Source: Balneolales bacterium (GTDB lineage: Bacteria > Bacteroidota > Rhodothermia > Balneolales > Natronogracilivirgulaceae). From it: a stretch of DNA of 5,354 nt. A model generated the notes under the pieces. That model saw nothing but the letters and a program-made list of their open reading frames with translations, made no database searches and had not been told where the DNA came from. This document shows positions 4,458 through 5,354 of the stretch, one piece after another. Numbering within the stretch: the first letter of the stretch is position 1; the number at the start of each line of letters is the position of its first letter. Made by a program: the position numbers and the translations under genes. The stretch covers positions 1 to 5,354 of the forward strand of contig SLLW01000148.1 in assembly GCA_007133875.1 (NCBI GenBank), written 5' to 3'.

Positions 4458-5354
4458 CTAATCCGGTTCCCCCAATTCTTTCAGAAAGCGGCGCAGGACA
4501 TACTGCAGAATTCCGCCGTTTTGATAGTAGGCGATCTCCACCTCGGAATTAAGCTGGGCGATTGCTGAGAACGTAATTTCGCTGCCGTCACTTTTTCGGG
4601 CAACTACTTCAAGTTCTTTGTTGGGGGAGAGTCCCCCGGCAATGCCGCTTATGGTAAATGTCTCGTCGCCTTTCAGGCCAAGGCTTTCCCGCGATTCGCC
4701 GGGTTGGAAACGCATTGGCAGCACGCCCATTCCTACCAGGTTACTCCGGTGGATGCGTTCGAAACTCTCGGCAATAACTGCTTTGACACCAAGCAGGTTG
4801 GTACCTTTGGCAGCCCAGTCGCGCGAAGATCCGCTTCCATACTCTTTTCCTCCGAGTACAACCAGCGGTGTTCCCTCTTTGGCATATGTGACCGAGGCAT
4901 CATACACCGACATTTCCTCACCTGTGGGATGATGAATGGTCCAGCCGCCGTCCCGGTCCACCAGTTGATTCTTGATCCGGACATTGGCAAATGTTCCGCG
5001 GATCATCACTTCATGGTTTCCGCGCCGGGATCCGTATGAGTTGAATTCCGCCGGCTTGACCCCTTTGCTGATCAGATACTGTCCGGCAGGGGTTTCCTCA
5101 CCGATTTTTCCGGCGGGTGATATGTGGTCGGTGGTTATGGAGTCGCCCAGAACGAGCAGGGTGTGAGCATCCCTGATATCCTCAAGAGCTCCCGGTGTTT
5201 CCGAAATATCCTGGAAGAAGGGCGCTTCCTTGATGTAGGTGGACTGGTCATCCCAGTCGTACACCTGTCCGGTCGGTGCATCAAGCGCTTTCCAGACATC
5301 ATCCCCTTCAAACAGATTGGCATAATTGTTTTTGAAATCTTCCGGCTCAATGAC
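4458..5354 (-). CDS. acnA: Aconitate hydratase, AcnA/IRP-like type, C-terminal part (5' end beyond the window)
   Basis: Aconitase isomerises citrate to isocitrate via cis-aconitate in the TCA cycle, using a 4Fe-4S cluster in the cytoplasm. The visible 298 residues are the last third of a protein usually near 900 residues. They begin VIEPEDFKNNY, then give LGDSITTDHISPAG (about 69-82), which opens the swivelling C-terminal domain, FNSYGSRRGNHEVMIRG (104-120), GKEYGSGSSRDWAAKG (169-184, active-site loop with the substrate-binding S and R) and AESFERIHRSNLVGMGVLP (195-213), and end FLKELGEPD before TAG 4460-4458. The frame is open to the right edge, so the apparent start at 5264 is internal. The cluster-binding cysteines lie in the missing part. 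The YGSRRGNHEVMIRGTFAN motif fits the AcnA/IRP group and not AcnB. The gene looks intact where visible. Confidence 0.95.
   Translation of the reverse strand, partial: VIEPEDFKNNYANLFEGDDVWKALDAPTGQVYDWDDQSTYIKEAPFFQDISETPGALEDIRDAHTLLVLGDSITTDHISPAGKIGEETPAGQYLISKGVKPAEFNSYGSRRGNHEVMIRGTFANVRIKNQLVDRDGGWTIHHPTGEEMSVYDASVTYAKEGTPLVVLGGKEYGSGSSRDWAAKGTNLLGVKAVIAESFERIHRSNLVGMGVLPMRFQPGESRESLGLKGDETFTISGIAGGLSPNKELEVVARKSDGSEITFSAIAQLNSEVEIAYYQNGGILQYVLRRFLKELGEPD

Noticed and set aside
4311..4568. 85-codon plus-strand frame
   Set aside because: Its second half is antisense to the aconitase C-terminus and the first half shows no recognisable motif.
4618..5166. Several plus-strand frames across the right end
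   Set aside because: All are antisense to the well-conserved aconitase C-terminal domain.

Overview
The window looks like chromosomal DNA from a free-living, saccharolytic member of the Bacteroidota/Balneolota/Rhodothermota group. The reasons are a DUF6250-type lipoprotein, a secreted-type Gfo/Idh/MocA oxidoreductase followed by a small two-helix membrane protein of a kind I associate with Bacteroidota, AT-rich leaders without clear Shine-Dalgarno sequences, and an IRP-like (AcnA-type) aconitase. The phylum-level assignment is an inference and is not proven by the window.

Layout. Positions 1-345 hold two minus-strand open fragments without start codons (about 184-1 and 342-232). They read like protein but look like gene remnants; the second resembles the C-terminal catalytic-His block of an alpha/beta hydrolase. 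Positions 345-652 are a leader region. It contains two perfect tandem copies of a near-consensus sigma-54 (-24/-12) promoter at 407-444, a 7-bp inverted repeat further upstream at 211-232 and a short hairpin at 570-586. A Gfo/Idh/MocA oxidoreductase follows at 653-1948. After it come a run of ten G and a degenerate 6-bp-periodic tract (1988-2101), then a small two-helix membrane protein (2164-2427).

Positions 2562-3020 are the wreck of a secreted aldose 1-epimerase (galM-like). The signal peptide and N-terminus are joined directly to the C-terminus by an internal deletion of roughly 220 codons that removes both catalytic histidines, with a further 1-base frameshift downstream. Positions 3021-3339 hold no intact gene. 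A DUF6250-like surface lipoprotein lies at 3340-4245. The 3' part of a minus-strand aconitate hydratase (4458-5354) runs off the right edge and converges on the lipoprotein gene.

How it fits together. The oxidoreductase, the mutarotase remnant and the DUF6250 lipoprotein belong to families common in polysaccharide and sugar utilisation loci, so this is probably a decaying or rearranged carbohydrate-use island next to a housekeeping TCA-cycle gene. The most notable regulatory feature is the tandem sigma-54-like promoter. The clearest evolutionary signal is the galM deletion, which may have occurred between short direct repeats. I see no CRISPR, tRNA, rRNA, transposase or convincing intrinsic terminator.
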